Virus record (IMG/VR): IMGVR_UViG_3300042561_001206
Span: 27,596-91,595 of that record
Strand: one strand, 5' to 3'
Origin: a virus
Length of the DNA: 64,000 nucleotides
How positions within the stretch are numbered: the stretch's first letter is position 1; every line of letters starts with the position of its first letter. Under the pieces are notes generated by a model, which made no database searches, was not told where the DNA came from, and saw only the letters and a program-made list of their open reading frames with translations. The translations under genes and the position numbers were made by a program. This document shows positions 46,379 through 55,131 of this stretch, piece after piece.

Positions 46379-47523
46379 TGTCAAATAAAACATTCAAATT
46401 ATTTGCTGAAAAAATGGGTGGCAGACCTTCCGCCTCTTTTATCGGTAGAGCTGGTGAATTATTCTATGATCCAGAAATTGGATCTATCAAACTTTCTAAC
46501 GGTACAACCTCAGGTGGTATAACCATCACGGAACCTGTTAGTGTTAACGTAGCAGACAATCAATGGTATGTTGATCCAAGTAGAACAGATATTGTAGCTG
46601 GTACTTCAACTGGAAGTGAAAACAATCCTTTCTTATCAATCACTGCTGCTTTGGCATATATTGAAGCAAGAATTGCTGATGGTAGTTTGACGATTGACAT
46701 ATCAGGAGGAATTGTTGATAACCCACAGTTTATTATTCTAAAAAGTGCAACTACAGAAAATATTACATTAACTCGTGGTCATATTTTTATTGTTGGTGAT
46801 ACACCAGACGCAGGACACATACCGATATGGATTCACGGACACGTTATTATTACACCATCTGTTTCTGGAGCAACTGCTCTAGATGTTAATCACTTTGGTT
46901 TGTTTCACGTTGCTATTCTTCCAACAGGTGCTTATCACGGCATTGAAATAAATGGTTCTAATACTTGTAGAATTTATCTAGAAGATACTTATGTGTACCA
47001 ACAAAACAGTAGTAAATCTTGTGTATATGCAAATAATACTGGCAATGATACACGTGTATCATTGCTTAATTGCTCTATGTCGAGAGCATCTGGTTCAACT
47101 CATCTTATTGATATTCAGCGTGGATATTGTCAGATTGACAATCTTGAAACTAATGGAATTGGACAAGTATTGAACCTAGCAAACGATTCAACTGGAACTA
47201 TGTTGAATAGTTCCATTGATGCTAATACGGGCGCTGTTATAACATTAAGTGGAACAGCACAATTTGGTATGGCTACTTGTATCCTTAATAATACTGGCGC
47301 TGCTGCTAACACTTATGGAGTTACAATGAGTGGAACTGCCAGTATGCAATTTGGCGTGGTTACATTTAATGTATCAAATGCACAAGCAACCAATCGTGCT
47401 ATCAACGGTGTAGCAGGAAATGTGGTATTATATGCTAATCCAATATTCCGATATCTAACTTGCAGTAAGATATCAACAGCAATAACATTGATACCATTAG
47501 ACACCGCGTTTACCGCAGTATAA
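46378..47523 (+). CDS. Tail fibre or receptor-type protein with beta-helix
   Basis: 381 aa. An N-terminal IGRAGELFYDPEIGSIKLSNGTTSGG segment is the short repeat found at the start of many phage fibre and neck proteins. The rest is Asn/Thr/Gly/Ser-rich with short strands, e.g. HGIEINGSNTCRIYLEDTYVYQQ and TRVSLLNCSMSRASGSTHLIDIQ, as in right-handed beta-helices. It may bind a host surface glycan. Inserted between the endolysin and a remnant of an endolysin-like 3' end, suggesting a recent insertion or duplication event. Starts on the endolysin stop (TAATG). Confidence 0.75.
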   Translation: MSNKTFKLFAEKMGGRPSASFIGRAGELFYDPEIGSIKLSNGTTSGGITITEPVSVNVADNQWYVDPSRTDIVAGTSTGSENNPFLSITAALAYIEARIADGSLTIDISGGIVDNPQFIILKSATTENITLTRGHIFIVGDTPDAGHIPIWIHGHVIITPSVSGATALDVNHFGLFHVAILPTGAYHGIEINGSNTCRIYLEDTYVYQQNSSKSCVYANNTGNDTRVSLLNCSMSRASGSTHLIDIQRGYCQIDNLETNGIGQVLNLANDSTGTMLNSSIDANTGAVITLSGTAQFGMATCILNNTGAAANTYGVTMSGTASMQFGVVTFNVSNAQATNRAINGVAGNVVLYANPIFRYLTCSKISTAITLIPLDTAFTAV

Positions 47524-47574
47524 TATGATCACCTTAAACATTACGAACACACTTTACACGTTCTGGGGGTATAA
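47524..47574 (+). pseudogene. Remnant of an endolysin-like gene 3' end
   Basis: Directly after the fibre stop, in the same frame, 16 codons read YDHLKHYEHTLHVLGV then TAA, matching the endolysin C-terminus DDRIKHYEHALHVLGTH in 11 of the 15 residues aligned from the second residue. The DNA matches through a run including AAACATTA(C/T)GAACA. It has no start of its own. The TAA abuts ATG 47575, and its GGGGGT acts as ribosome site for the next gene. Confidence 0.75.
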
Positions 47575-47868
47575 ATGGTGAGCGATAGAAAACTATTTCT
47601 TGGTCTACTCATTTTGTTATTACTTCCTCTTACACTAGCAATATTTGGTGGAGATCGTTTTAGATATCCTTGTCAAGATCCTAAAAATTGGGATAAGGAA
47701 ATGTGTAAGATGCCGTATTGTGATGTAACAAGAACATGCCCCGAACACATATTCAAAGGACAACGTGATCCAAGATTAGGACCACCAGAAACGAGAAATC
47801 AACCACTAACACAAACTGGACAAACATGTCAAGCATGTCCCCCGCAAGGAGTGAATAATGCAAAATAA
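47575..47868 (+). CDS. Membrane-anchored Cys-rich small protein
   Basis: 97 aa. Residues about 5-24 (KLFLGLLILLLLPLTLAIFGG) form one membrane segment or uncleaved signal. The rest has seven Cys in short pairs (RYPCQDPKNW, EMCKMPYCDVTRTCPE, TCQACPPQ) suited to periplasmic disulfides. Similar proteins accompany lysis genes in related phages as far as I recall; role unknown. It overlaps the next gene by 11 bases. Confidence 0.75.
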   Translation: MVSDRKLFLGLLILLLLPLTLAIFGGDRFRYPCQDPKNWDKEMCKMPYCDVTRTCPEHIFKGQRDPRLGPPETRNQPLTQTGQTCQACPPQGVNNAK

Positions 47869-48310
47869 TACGCCATTTGTATATACTGAAGATCAGTTGA
47901 TGGCAAGATTGAAATTCTTTATTGGAGTTTGTCTTGCGCTAACACTCACAGGCATTGTATTCGTTGTATTGTATTCAATTATTTTTGTAACACAACCATT
48001 GAATGCAATGTCACCAATCGATCAGAAATTCTTTGAGCTAATTGTTCCGATTGCAACATTCCTAACAGGCACATTATCGGGTATTATGTTAGCGGGTAGA
48101 CCGAAAGAAGAACAAGAAGCTATGCTTGCAGCACAAAAGCAAGCAACTGAGTCTTTCAAAACAACGATGGAAGAAACAAGAAAGCCTGCTCCAGAAGTAA
48201 AAAGAGCGGAGAAAGTTGAACCTTCACTAAGCCCACAAACAACAATACCTCCCGCACCAGGATTTGGTGGTAAACTAGCACCACCCCCTGCACCACAACC
48301 GGAGATTTAA
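47858..48310 (+). CDS. Two-helix membrane protein, holin candidate
   Basis: 150 aa. Transmembrane helices at about residues 18-44 (FFIGVCLALTLTGIVFVVLYSIIFV) and 62-84 (FFELIVPIATFLTGTLSGIMLAG), then a charged and Pro-rich cytoplasmic tail (PQTTIPPAPGFGGKLAPPPAPQ). Two helices near an endolysin fit a holin, but length and Pro tail are not classical, and a structural membrane protein is possible. Confidence 0.7.
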   Translation: MQNNTPFVYTEDQLMARLKFFIGVCLALTLTGIVFVVLYSIIFVTQPLNAMSPIDQKFFELIVPIATFLTGTLSGIMLAGRPKEEQEAMLAAQKQATESFKTTMEETRKPAPEVKRAEKVEPSLSPQTTIPPAPGFGGKLAPPPAPQPEI

Positions 48311-48311
48311 A

Positions 48312-48560
48312 ATGCCACCAATTGTAAGTATTTTCCAATCAAGCATAACCGATGATGGTCTGAGCAGTAAAAGAATAGTTACGTTTCTCGCTTTTATACT
48401 TTGCAGTGTCGCCTTTTTAGCAAATCTATTTTTTGGTTTCAAAATAGATACACATCTTTTTGACGGTATGATGTATATCTCAATTGCAGGATTAGGTGTA
48501 ACAGTAGCCGAGAGATTTGCACCAAAACCTCCAGCAACACCACAACCATTACTTAAATAA
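48312..48560 (+). CDS. Small two-helix membrane protein, holin candidate
   Basis: 82 aa. Hydrophobic helices at residues about 22-44 (IVTFLAFILCSVAFLANLFFG) and 50-70 (FDGMMYISIAGLGVTVAERF), short charged N-terminus and a Pro-rich tail. The size and layout fit class II or III holins and phage small membrane proteins. GGAG just before the ATG, one base after the previous stop. Confidence 0.7.
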   Translation: MPPIVSIFQSSITDDGLSSKRIVTFLAFILCSVAFLANLFFGFKIDTHLFDGMMYISIAGLGVTVAERFAPKPPATPQPLLK

Positions 48561-48570
48561 GGGGCTAAAT

Positions 48571-48789
48571 ATGAAACTGATTATAACAGCAGCAATCATA
48601 GGTTTAATTCCTCTGCTAAGTTATCATAATATCTCATTTGCCGCAGCAGAAGTGAAAAAAGTATGTGTCGATAAAATAACAAATGATGGCAAAAAAGTTT
48701 TAGATAAAGATGGTAAACCTGTTCAAGAATGTAAAGAAATCAAAGTGCACCAAAAACTAGAAGGCACGAAAGTTCCAGAGAAAAAATAA
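48571..48789 (+). CDS. Small secreted protein
   Basis: 72 aa from ATG 48571, chosen because GGGG lies 6 nt upstream and a signal peptide follows (LIITAAIIGLIPLLSYHNISFAAA); an upstream in-frame ATG inside the preceding gene lacks both. The mature part is short, charged, with two Cys (KKVCVDK, QECKEIK). It overlaps the next gene by one base. No family recognised. Confidence 0.65.
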   Translation: MKLIITAAIIGLIPLLSYHNISFAAAEVKKVCVDKITNDGKKVLDKDGKPVQECKEIKVHQKLEGTKVPEKK

Positions 48790-49223
48790 TGGACGAAAAA
48801 GAGTCGGTACAGATGAAAGTGGATGTAGGTGTACTTAAAACACAAGTAGCCTCACTGACTCAACTCTGTGATAAAATGGACAAAGTAATAGAAAAACTTA
48901 TGGACAATCAAGACAAAAATGTCAACCAAATATATTCAGATATGGATAAAAGAAAAAATGATACAATTATGGATATAAAAGAGCTGCATTCCAGAATAAC
49001 AACAGTCGATAGAAACTTATCTGATAAAATAGAGTTGACTGAACGAAGGATTATGGAAGAAATTAAGTCTCTTCGTGATCATATAGAACAACACAATAAA
49101 AAAGAAGATGGTGAAATTAAAAAAATACTAGAATGGAAATGGATGGCAGCAGGAGGTATTGTTGCATTGGCATGGTTGATTTCTAACGTAAATCTTGATA
49201 TGATTAGTAAAATGTTCAATTAA
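48789..49223 (+). CDS. Coiled-coil protein with C-terminal membrane anchor
   Basis: 144 aa. A charged coiled coil over residues 5-110 (VGVLKTQVASLTQLCDKMDKVIEKLMDN ...), then WKWMAAGGIVALAWLISNVNLDMI as a C-terminal membrane helix. Tail-anchored, rod facing the cytoplasm. Function unknown; it ends the membrane/lysis group and lies 19 bases before the primase gene. Confidence 0.78.
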   Translation: MDEKESVQMKVDVGVLKTQVASLTQLCDKMDKVIEKLMDNQDKNVNQIYSDMDKRKNDTIMDIKELHSRITTVDRNLSDKIELTERRIMEEIKSLRDHIEQHNKKEDGEIKKILEWKWMAAGGIVALAWLISNVNLDMISKMFN

Positions 49224-49242
49224 ACTTTTCTACACTTTTGTT

Positions 49243-50268
49243 ATGTCAATATACATTGATCGAAAATTCTTAAAACTCCTTTCACCAAAATTGAGTAGGT
49301 TCTCTGAGAAAAAAGAGGACTTATATAATTTTAGGTGCCCCTTTTGCGGTGATTCTAAAAAGAATCAACTCAAGGCTAGAGGGTATGTTTACAGAAAGAA
49401 AAATGATTATTATTTTAAATGCCAGAACTGTGGTGTCGGGCATACAATGTATAATCTTATCAATTTATTAGATGGCAATCTTGCAAAAGATTATGCGTTG
49501 GAAAGGTTTACAAATGGCGAGACAAAAAATCATAATTATCCCAAACCAGAAAAACCAGAAATAAAATTTGAAGCGCCAGTATTTACCAAAAAGAAAATGG
49601 TAATTAATCTTCCTAACATCAAAAATTTGTCAGAAGAGCATTTTGCAAGACAGTATTGCATAGGAAGAAAAATTCCACAGGATACATATGATAATCTATA
49701 CTATGCTGAAGATTTTAAATCTTTCGTAAACGAAATCTTTCCTGATAATGAAAAGGATTTAAAAGACGATGATCCTAGACTTGTAATACCCTTTTATGAT
49801 GAAGATGGTTCTCTTTTAGCGGTTCAAGGTAGAGCATTACGTGATTCAAAAATCAGATACATTACAATTAAATTTAATGAAGATTCTATAAAAGTATTTG
49901 GTTTAAACAAAGTAAACAAAAACGAAAAGGTCTATGTTACTGAGGGCCCTATTGACTCTTTATTTTTACCAAATGCTGTAGCAACTGCTGATGCAAATTT
50001 AACAAATTCATCGAAGTATATTCCTAAAGAAAATATAGTATTGATTTTTGATAATGAACCAAGAAATAAAGATATTTGTAAAATGATGGATAAAGCAATC
50101 GAAAATCATTTTTCAATATGTATTTGGCCAGAGATGATTGAAGAAAAAGATATAAATGAGATGATTTTAAGCGGATTTACACAAGAAGAATTAATTGATA
50201 TAATTGACAAAAATACCTTTGTGAATTTAAGAGCGAAAATGGAGTATATACAATGGAAGAAAATTTAG
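49243..50268 (+). CDS. 61: DNA primase gp61
   Basis: 341 aa (T4 gp61: 342 aa). N-terminal zinc finger FRCPFCGDS ... FKCQNCGVG, then a Toprim-like core: KVYVTEGPIDSLFLPNAVATADANL, IVLIFDNEPRN and INEMILSG. It synthesises RNA primers for lagging-strand replication with gp41. It overlaps the ThyX gene by 16 bases. Confidence 0.93.
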   Translation: MSIYIDRKFLKLLSPKLSRFSEKKEDLYNFRCPFCGDSKKNQLKARGYVYRKKNDYYFKCQNCGVGHTMYNLINLLDGNLAKDYALERFTNGETKNHNYPKPEKPEIKFEAPVFTKKKMVINLPNIKNLSEEHFARQYCIGRKIPQDTYDNLYYAEDFKSFVNEIFPDNEKDLKDDDPRLVIPFYDEDGSLLAVQGRALRDSKIRYITIKFNEDSIKVFGLNKVNKNEKVYVTEGPIDSLFLPNAVATADANLTNSSKYIPKENIVLIFDNEPRNKDICKMMDKAIENHFSICIWPEMIEEKDINEMILSGFTQEELIDIIDKNTFVNLRAKMEYIQWKKI

Positions 50269-50918
50269 TAAAGTTAATTAGTTACTCAAGAGGTGAAGAT
50301 GGTAAAAATTTATTGGAACAAATTGCTTTTGTTGCAAGAGTCTCAAATCCATCTAATCAAAACAACGATGCAACAGCAGAAAAGTTAGTTCGTTATCTGA
50401 TTAAAAATAATCACTGGTCTCCTCTTGAAATGGTTTCCGCTTGTCTTGAAATCAATACAACAAGAGATATTGCAAGACAAATCATCAGGCATCGTTCTTT
50501 CTCTTTTCAAGAGTTTAGTCAGCGATATGCGGTAGCTGATATGGGATTTAAACTAAAAGAAGCAAGATTGCAAGATACGAAAAATAGGCAAAACTCTGTA
50601 GAAATTGATTTCAATAACGACAAGGAAAGGCAGCTTGCTTATCAATGGGAGATGATGCAACAAAGAGTTCTTACGGAGGCAAAAAGTGCTTATGAATGGG
50701 CTATCGATAAAGGTATTGCAAAGGAGCAAGCAAGAGGTGTTCTACCTGAAATAACAGTATCTAGAATTTACATGGCAGGAACCATTAGGTCCTGGGTTCA
50801 CTACATACAACTCCGCTCCGCAAACGGGACACAAAAAGAACATCGTGAAATAGCTCTTGCTTGTGCAGATACACTTGAATCTATTTTTCCAATGATTAAG
50901 GAGTTTGTTAATGTATAA
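50253..50918 (+). CDS. thyX: Flavin-dependent thymidylate synthase ThyX
   Basis: 221 aa. The ThyX signature R-H-R-x7-S-x-R is seen as RHRSFSFQEFSQRY, with HWSPLEMVSACLEI upstream and TIRSWVHYIQLRSANGTQKEHREIA downstream. It makes dTMP from dUMP using methylene-tetrahydrofolate and FAD, replacing the T4 ThyA. Together with dCMP deaminase, MazG-like and RNR genes it forms the dNTP pathway of the phage. Confidence 0.95.
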   Translation: MEENLVKLISYSRGEDGKNLLEQIAFVARVSNPSNQNNDATAEKLVRYLIKNNHWSPLEMVSACLEINTTRDIARQIIRHRSFSFQEFSQRYAVADMGFKLKEARLQDTKNRQNSVEIDFNNDKERQLAYQWEMMQQRVLTEAKSAYEWAIDKGIAKEQARGVLPEITVSRIYMAGTIRSWVHYIQLRSANGTQKEHREIALACADTLESIFPMIKEFVNV

Positions 50919-51255
50919 TGATGTGGTTAAATTTATCGAAGCGTGTGAACAAGAACGTTGTATTGAAAATATTAGTCTGTATCGAAATCTTATTAAAGAA
51001 GAGTTTTGGGAATTTCAAGATGGCTTAAAAAAACAAGATGATATTGAACAACTTGACGCATGTATGGATATGATTTGGGTTATTCTGGGTTATTGTTATA
51101 TGAAAGGTTATAATGTAGAAGGTGCTTGGAAGGAAGTTGCAAACTCAAATTTGTCTAAAATAGATCCTGTGACAGGCAAAGTTAAAAAGCGTGATGATGG
51201 TAAAGTTTTAAAACCAGAAGGGTGGAAGCCTCCACAACTAGAATTGTTTGTATAA
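50911..51255 (+). CDS. MazG-like nucleotide pyrophosphohydrolase
   Basis: 114 aa from ATG 50911, where AAGGAGTTTGTTA precedes it. EEFWEFQDGL and EQLDACMDMIWVILGY carry the E-x-x-E and E-x-x-D metal-binding helices of the all-alpha NTP pyrophosphohydrolase fold; the C-terminal NLSKIDPVTGKVKKRDDGKVLKPEGWKPP is frequent in phage members. It hydrolyses (d)NTPs to monophosphates, possibly dUTP or ppGpp-related nucleotides. It overlaps ThyX by 8 bases. Confidence 0.85.
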   Translation: MYNDVVKFIEACEQERCIENISLYRNLIKEEFWEFQDGLKKQDDIEQLDACMDMIWVILGYCYMKGYNVEGAWKEVANSNLSKIDPVTGKVKKRDDGKVLKPEGWKPPQLELFV

Positions 51256-51264
51256 GGAAAAAAC

Positions 51265-53052
51265 ATGCAGTATTTGGATATTGATATAGATTTAAGTAGG
51301 GATAATTTATTCGACACTCTTGGAATAAAAAGATTGCAAGAATCCTATATGATGGAAAACGAAACATCACCACAACATAGGTTTGCGTATGTATCAAAAG
51401 CATTCTCTTCCTCGCCGGAACACGCTCAAAGGTTATATGAGTACAGCAGTCAGCATTGGCTCAGTTATTCTACTCCCATTTTGTCTTTTGGGCGTTCTCG
51501 TCGTGGCCTGCCTATTTCATGTTTTCTACCCTACCTACACGATAGCGCAGAAGGTTTGGTGTACTGTCTTTCAGAGGTAAACTGGCTATCAATGTTAGGA
51601 GGCGGAATTGGAATTGGTCTTGGAATACGTTCTGCTGATGACAAGTCTGTTGGCATTATGCCTCACCTTCGTACTTACGATGCCTCCTCGTTGGCATATC
51701 GTCAAGGTCGCACTCGCCGCGGTTCTTATGCTGCATATCTTAATGTTTCCCACCCTGATATTCATCTCTTCCTTGAAATGCGGAAACCAACAGGCGATCC
51801 TAATATGCGAGCATTAAATCTGCATCATGGTATTAATATCACTGATGATTTTATGCAGATTATTGAGAAGTGCATGCTAGATTCAAGTGCTGATGATTCT
51901 TGGAATCTAGTTGATCCAAATAATGGTGAAGTTAGAGACACAGTTTCAGCCAGAGAACTGTGGCAAAAAATTCTTGAAACGAGAATGCTCACCGGTGAAC
52001 CTTACATTCACTTCATTGATACAAGCAATCGTCACTTGCCTTGGTTTCAAAAAGAAAAAGGATTGTCTATTAAACAATCAAATCTTTGTAGTGAGATTGT
52101 ATTGCCAACAGATAAAGATCGAACCGCAGTATGTTGTTTGTCCTCATTAAATCTGGAGTATTATGATGATTGGAAAGATAACGAACTTTTTCTTCGGGAC
52201 GTGGCCGAGATGCTTGATAACGTTCTACAGTATTTCATTGATAATGCTCCTGATAGCATTTCACGAGCAAGATATTCTGCTTCTATGGAACGCTCTATTG
52301 GTATTGGTGCCCTCGGTTTTCATGCATATCTACAAAAGAAAAACATCCCCTGGGAATCATCACTCGCAGTGAGCGTAAACAAAAGAATCTTTAACAATGT
52401 GAGAGGTAAACTCGATGTTGCAAATAAAGAATTGGGCACCGAACGCGGTGAAGCCCCCGATTGCGTTGGCTCTGGGAATCGTTTTGCCCATCTTATGGCT
52501 ATTGCTCCCAATGCAAGCTCATCTATTATTATGGGTAATACCAGCCCTAGTGTTGAGCCTTATCGCGCTAATGCTTATCGTCAAGACACTCTATCGGGAT
52601 CTTTCTTGAATAAAAATAAGTTTCTCGATAAAATCATTAAGGAGAAGTTTGATGAACAATCAGTGGACTACCAAGAAATCTGGTCAAGCATTATTGCAAA
52701 CGACGGATCAGTTCAGCACCTTAGTATACTATCTGACTGGGAAAAAGACGTATTCAAAACGTCTATGGAGATTGACCAGCGATGGATTGTGGAACACGCA
52801 AGTCACCGACAGAATTTCATTGACCAAGCGCAATCCATTAACCTCTTTTTCAGACCTGACGTAGACATTAAATATCTTCATGCTGTACACTTTCAAGCTT
52901 GGAAACAAGGTCTCAAAACTCTTTATTATTGTAGATCAGAAAAAATCGGCAAAGCGGATAAAGTTTCAAACAAAATTGAAAGGCAAGTTATTCAAGAGGT
53001 CGATCTCAAAGCACTTGCACGTGGTGAAGAATGTTTAGCGTGTGAGGGTTGA
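51265..53052 (+). CDS. nrdA: Ribonucleotide reductase large subunit NrdA (class I)
   Basis: 595 aa, shorter than E. coli NrdA (761 aa) because the N-terminal ATP cone is missing, so dATP feedback through that site is absent. Active-site cysteines appear in LPISCFLPYL, in NLCSEIVLP and in AVCCLSSLNLE; MGNTSPSVEPYRANAYRQDT is the substrate loop; C-terminal ECLACEG supplies the redox pair reduced by thioredoxin. It makes dNDPs from NDPs with NrdB (53937) and the adjacent thioredoxin. Confidence 0.95.
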   Translation: MQYLDIDIDLSRDNLFDTLGIKRLQESYMMENETSPQHRFAYVSKAFSSSPEHAQRLYEYSSQHWLSYSTPILSFGRSRRGLPISCFLPYLHDSAEGLVYCLSEVNWLSMLGGGIGIGLGIRSADDKSVGIMPHLRTYDASSLAYRQGRTRRGSYAAYLNVSHPDIHLFLEMRKPTGDPNMRALNLHHGINITDDFMQIIEKCMLDSSADDSWNLVDPNNGEVRDTVSARELWQKILETRMLTGEPYIHFIDTSNRHLPWFQKEKGLSIKQSNLCSEIVLPTDKDRTAVCCLSSLNLEYYDDWKDNELFLRDVAEMLDNVLQYFIDNAPDSISRARYSASMERSIGIGALGFHAYLQKKNIPWESSLAVSVNKRIFNNVRGKLDVANKELGTERGEAPDCVGSGNRFAHLMAIAPNASSSIIMGNTSPSVEPYRANAYRQDTLSGSFLNKNKFLDKIIKEKFDEQSVDYQEIWSSIIANDGSVQHLSILSDWEKDVFKTSMEIDQRWIVEHASHRQNFIDQAQSINLFFRPDVDIKYLHAVHFQAWKQGLKTLYYCRSEKIGKADKVSNKIERQVIQEVDLKALARGEECLACEG

Positions 53053-53053
53053 A

Positions 53054-53692
53054 ATGTCTTTTCTAGTTGCAAACCTTCCTCCTGTACATTGTTATATTCG
53101 CCGTGAATTCCTTTATGATTTTGAAAAGGGTCACGGCGAATATGAACCGTGTATTTGGGTATCAATTAAAAGTTTGAGAAGTCAAGCTTTTCGAATCGAA
53201 TCATATCTTCCTAGATATGGGGCACTTTATGATAAATTACCTTTACATGCATATGTAAGCAGAAAGGATAATTTAGAGATATCTTCATTTTTACCTCTCG
53301 ATACTCTTCAAATATGGGATTGCTTCAGCTATAATATTGCAATCTTACAAAAGGCATTTCTTCGAAACTTATCATGTCAGTTTTATGCAAAAGATAAACA
53401 GCTTTATTCTGGCAATTATCTTTTTACTGTTGACAATGCAAGCCCAGATTTGAATATAATCGACACTAGCTATAGTGAATGGCCAGAAGATCATAAGTCA
53501 TTCAATTTTATTGAACTTGATAATGGGCAATATGCAGCACAGCCAAATAATCGATGTATATTTTTTGATGCTGCAAGCAACCCAAAACAAATGTTGTTTC
53601 CAGATTTTAAAGTTTGCACAAAAAAATATATTGTAGAAACAAATCCAAAATGGCGTTTGGGTGATACAACTGATGTAATGTATACCAAGTAA
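53054..53692 (+). CDS. Conserved-position hypothetical between RNR subunits
   Basis: 212 aa from ATG 53054 with GAGG 6 nt upstream. SFLVANLPPVHCYIRREFLYDFEKGHGEYEPCIWVSIKSL, YGALYDKLPLHAYV, LDTLQIWDCFSYNI and FNFIELDNGQYAAQPNNRCIFFDA. I recall the same protein, unnamed, near nrd genes in T4-like phages of aquatic bacteria. It is globular with no signal or membrane segment. Function unknown. Confidence 0.82.
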   Translation: MSFLVANLPPVHCYIRREFLYDFEKGHGEYEPCIWVSIKSLRSQAFRIESYLPRYGALYDKLPLHAYVSRKDNLEISSFLPLDTLQIWDCFSYNIAILQKAFLRNLSCQFYAKDKQLYSGNYLFTVDNASPDLNIIDTSYSEWPEDHKSFNFIELDNGQYAAQPNNRCIFFDAASNPKQMLFPDFKVCTKKYIVETNPKWRLGDTTDVMYTK

Positions 53693-53701
53693 AGGATTCA
53701 A

Positions 53702-53944
53702 ATGAAAAAGATTTATCGTTTTACTGCCTCTTGGTGTCAACCATGCAAGGCATTATCAAAAAATTTAGAGTTAGCTAATTTAGATATTCCAATTGAAGTG
53801 ATTGATATTGATGTTTTCGAAGATATTGCTATTGAATATGCAATTCGATCAGTTCCAACTTTAATTCTGAAAGATGGCGAAACTGAAAAAGGGTTGGTTG
53901 GAGTACATTCACCAGAACAAATAAGAGAGTGGGCAAATGGTTAA
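53702..53944 (+). CDS. Thioredoxin/glutaredoxin-like protein
   Basis: 80 aa. The redox site is ASWCQPCKALS (CxxC with QP), followed by a beta strand VIDIDVFEDIA and the cis-Pro motif RSVPTLIL. It lies between nrdA and nrdB and probably reduces the C-terminal Cys pair of NrdA. It is shorter than E. coli thioredoxin (109 aa). Its end overlaps nrdB by 8 bases. Confidence 0.9.
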   Translation: MKKIYRFTASWCQPCKALSKNLELANLDIPIEVIDIDVFEDIAIEYAIRSVPTLILKDGETEKGLVGVHSPEQIREWANG

Positions 53945-54926
53945 AAAGAAACTAAAACTAACAGATGAACGAAATTATTTTAAACCTTTCACATATCCTT
54001 GGGCATATGATTCATGGCTTAAACATGAACAAAGTCATTGGCTACACACTGAAGTTCCAATGATCGAAGATGTTAAAGATTGGAAAAACAAATTGACACA
54101 AAATGAAAAAGAATTTCTTACGCATATTTTTAGATTTTTTACGCAGGGAGATATTGATGTTGCTGGCGGTTACGTCCGTAATTACTTACCTCATTTTCCT
54201 CAGCCTGAAATTCGTATGATGTTATCTGGTTTTGCTGCGCGAGAAGCTTTACATATTGCTGCATATAGTCATTTGATTGAAACTCTTGGGCTACCAGAAA
54301 CTACATATAATCAATTCTTTGAATATCAAGAGATGCGTGATAAACATGATTACGTTTTGAATCAATCTAATAGCTTAGTGAACACATCATCTGTAGCAAA
54401 AAATATTGCATTATTCTCCGCTTTTACTGAAGGTATGCAATTGTTTAGTTCATTTATTATGCTGCTGAATTTTCCGCGTCAAGGAAAAATGAAAGGTATG
54501 GGTCAAATCGTAACTTGGTCGATTGTTGATGAAACTATGCACGCCGAGTCAATGATTAAATTGTTTAGAACCTACATAGAGGAAAATCGTGAAATTTGGA
54601 ACGATACTCTCAAATCTGAAATCTACACTATTGCAACAAGAATGGTTGACCTCGAAGATCGTTTTATTGATTTATCATTCGGCATGGGCGATATGCATAA
54701 TCTATCTTCTGATGACGTTAAAACCTATATTCGTTACATTACTGATCGTCGCCTTATTAGTCTTGGTCTCAAGGGCATAATGAAAGTGAAAAAGAATCCA
54801 TTGCCTTGGGTTGAAGAAATGATTAATGCACCAACTCATACCAATTTTTTTGAGAATCGTGCTACTGATTATGCAAAGGGTGCATTATCTGGAACATGGG
54901 ATGAAGTTTGGGGAAAAGCCGCTTAA
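53937..54926 (+). CDS. nrdB: Ribonucleotide reductase small subunit NrdB (class I)
   Basis: 329 aa. Di-iron ligands are visible: QGDIDVAGGY (Asp), REALHIAAYSH (Glu, His), FTEGMQLFSSF (Glu) and VDETMHAESM (Glu, His). The Tyr four residues after the first His (ALHIAAY) sits where E. coli Tyr122 forms the radical, so this looks like a class Ia tyrosyl-radical enzyme. It pairs with NrdA. Confidence 0.95.
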   Translation: MVKKKLKLTDERNYFKPFTYPWAYDSWLKHEQSHWLHTEVPMIEDVKDWKNKLTQNEKEFLTHIFRFFTQGDIDVAGGYVRNYLPHFPQPEIRMMLSGFAAREALHIAAYSHLIETLGLPETTYNQFFEYQEMRDKHDYVLNQSNSLVNTSSVAKNIALFSAFTEGMQLFSSFIMLLNFPRQGKMKGMGQIVTWSIVDETMHAESMIKLFRTYIEENREIWNDTLKSEIYTIATRMVDLEDRFIDLSFGMGDMHNLSSDDVKTYIRYITDRRLISLGLKGIMKVKKNPLPWVEEMINAPTHTNFFENRATDYAKGALSGTWDEVWGKAA

Positions 54927-54945
54927 TTTTGAAAGGAGAATAATC

Positions 54946-55131
54946 ATAGAAAAAGTAATAACAGCAGAGTGTTCTGAATGTGAATCATCTTTTGAGTTAG
55001 TCTATGAAGAAGAACTAGTATCTGACGATACGCCAAGTTTTTGCCCATTCTGTGGCGAGAAAATCGAGGACATCCAAGAAGAATATATAGATCAGGATGA
55101 CTTTGATGATGAGATAGAGGGATGGAAATAA
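54946..55131 (+). CDS. Small zinc-ribbon protein, probable ATA start
   Basis: 61 aa. VITAECSECESSFELVYEEELVSDDTPSFCPFCGEKIEDI shows two CxxC pairs of a zinc ribbon, then an acidic tail (QDDFDDEIEGW). The frame after nrdB has no ATG, GTG or TTG; GGAG at 54935-54938 lies 7 nt before ATA 54946, and similar proteins start at this residue, so a non-canonical start is likely. ATG 54901 inside nrdB is the alternative but lacks a good ribosome site. Confidence 0.7.
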   Translation: MEKVITAECSECESSFELVYEEELVSDDTPSFCPFCGEKIEDIQEEYIDQDDFDDEIEGWK

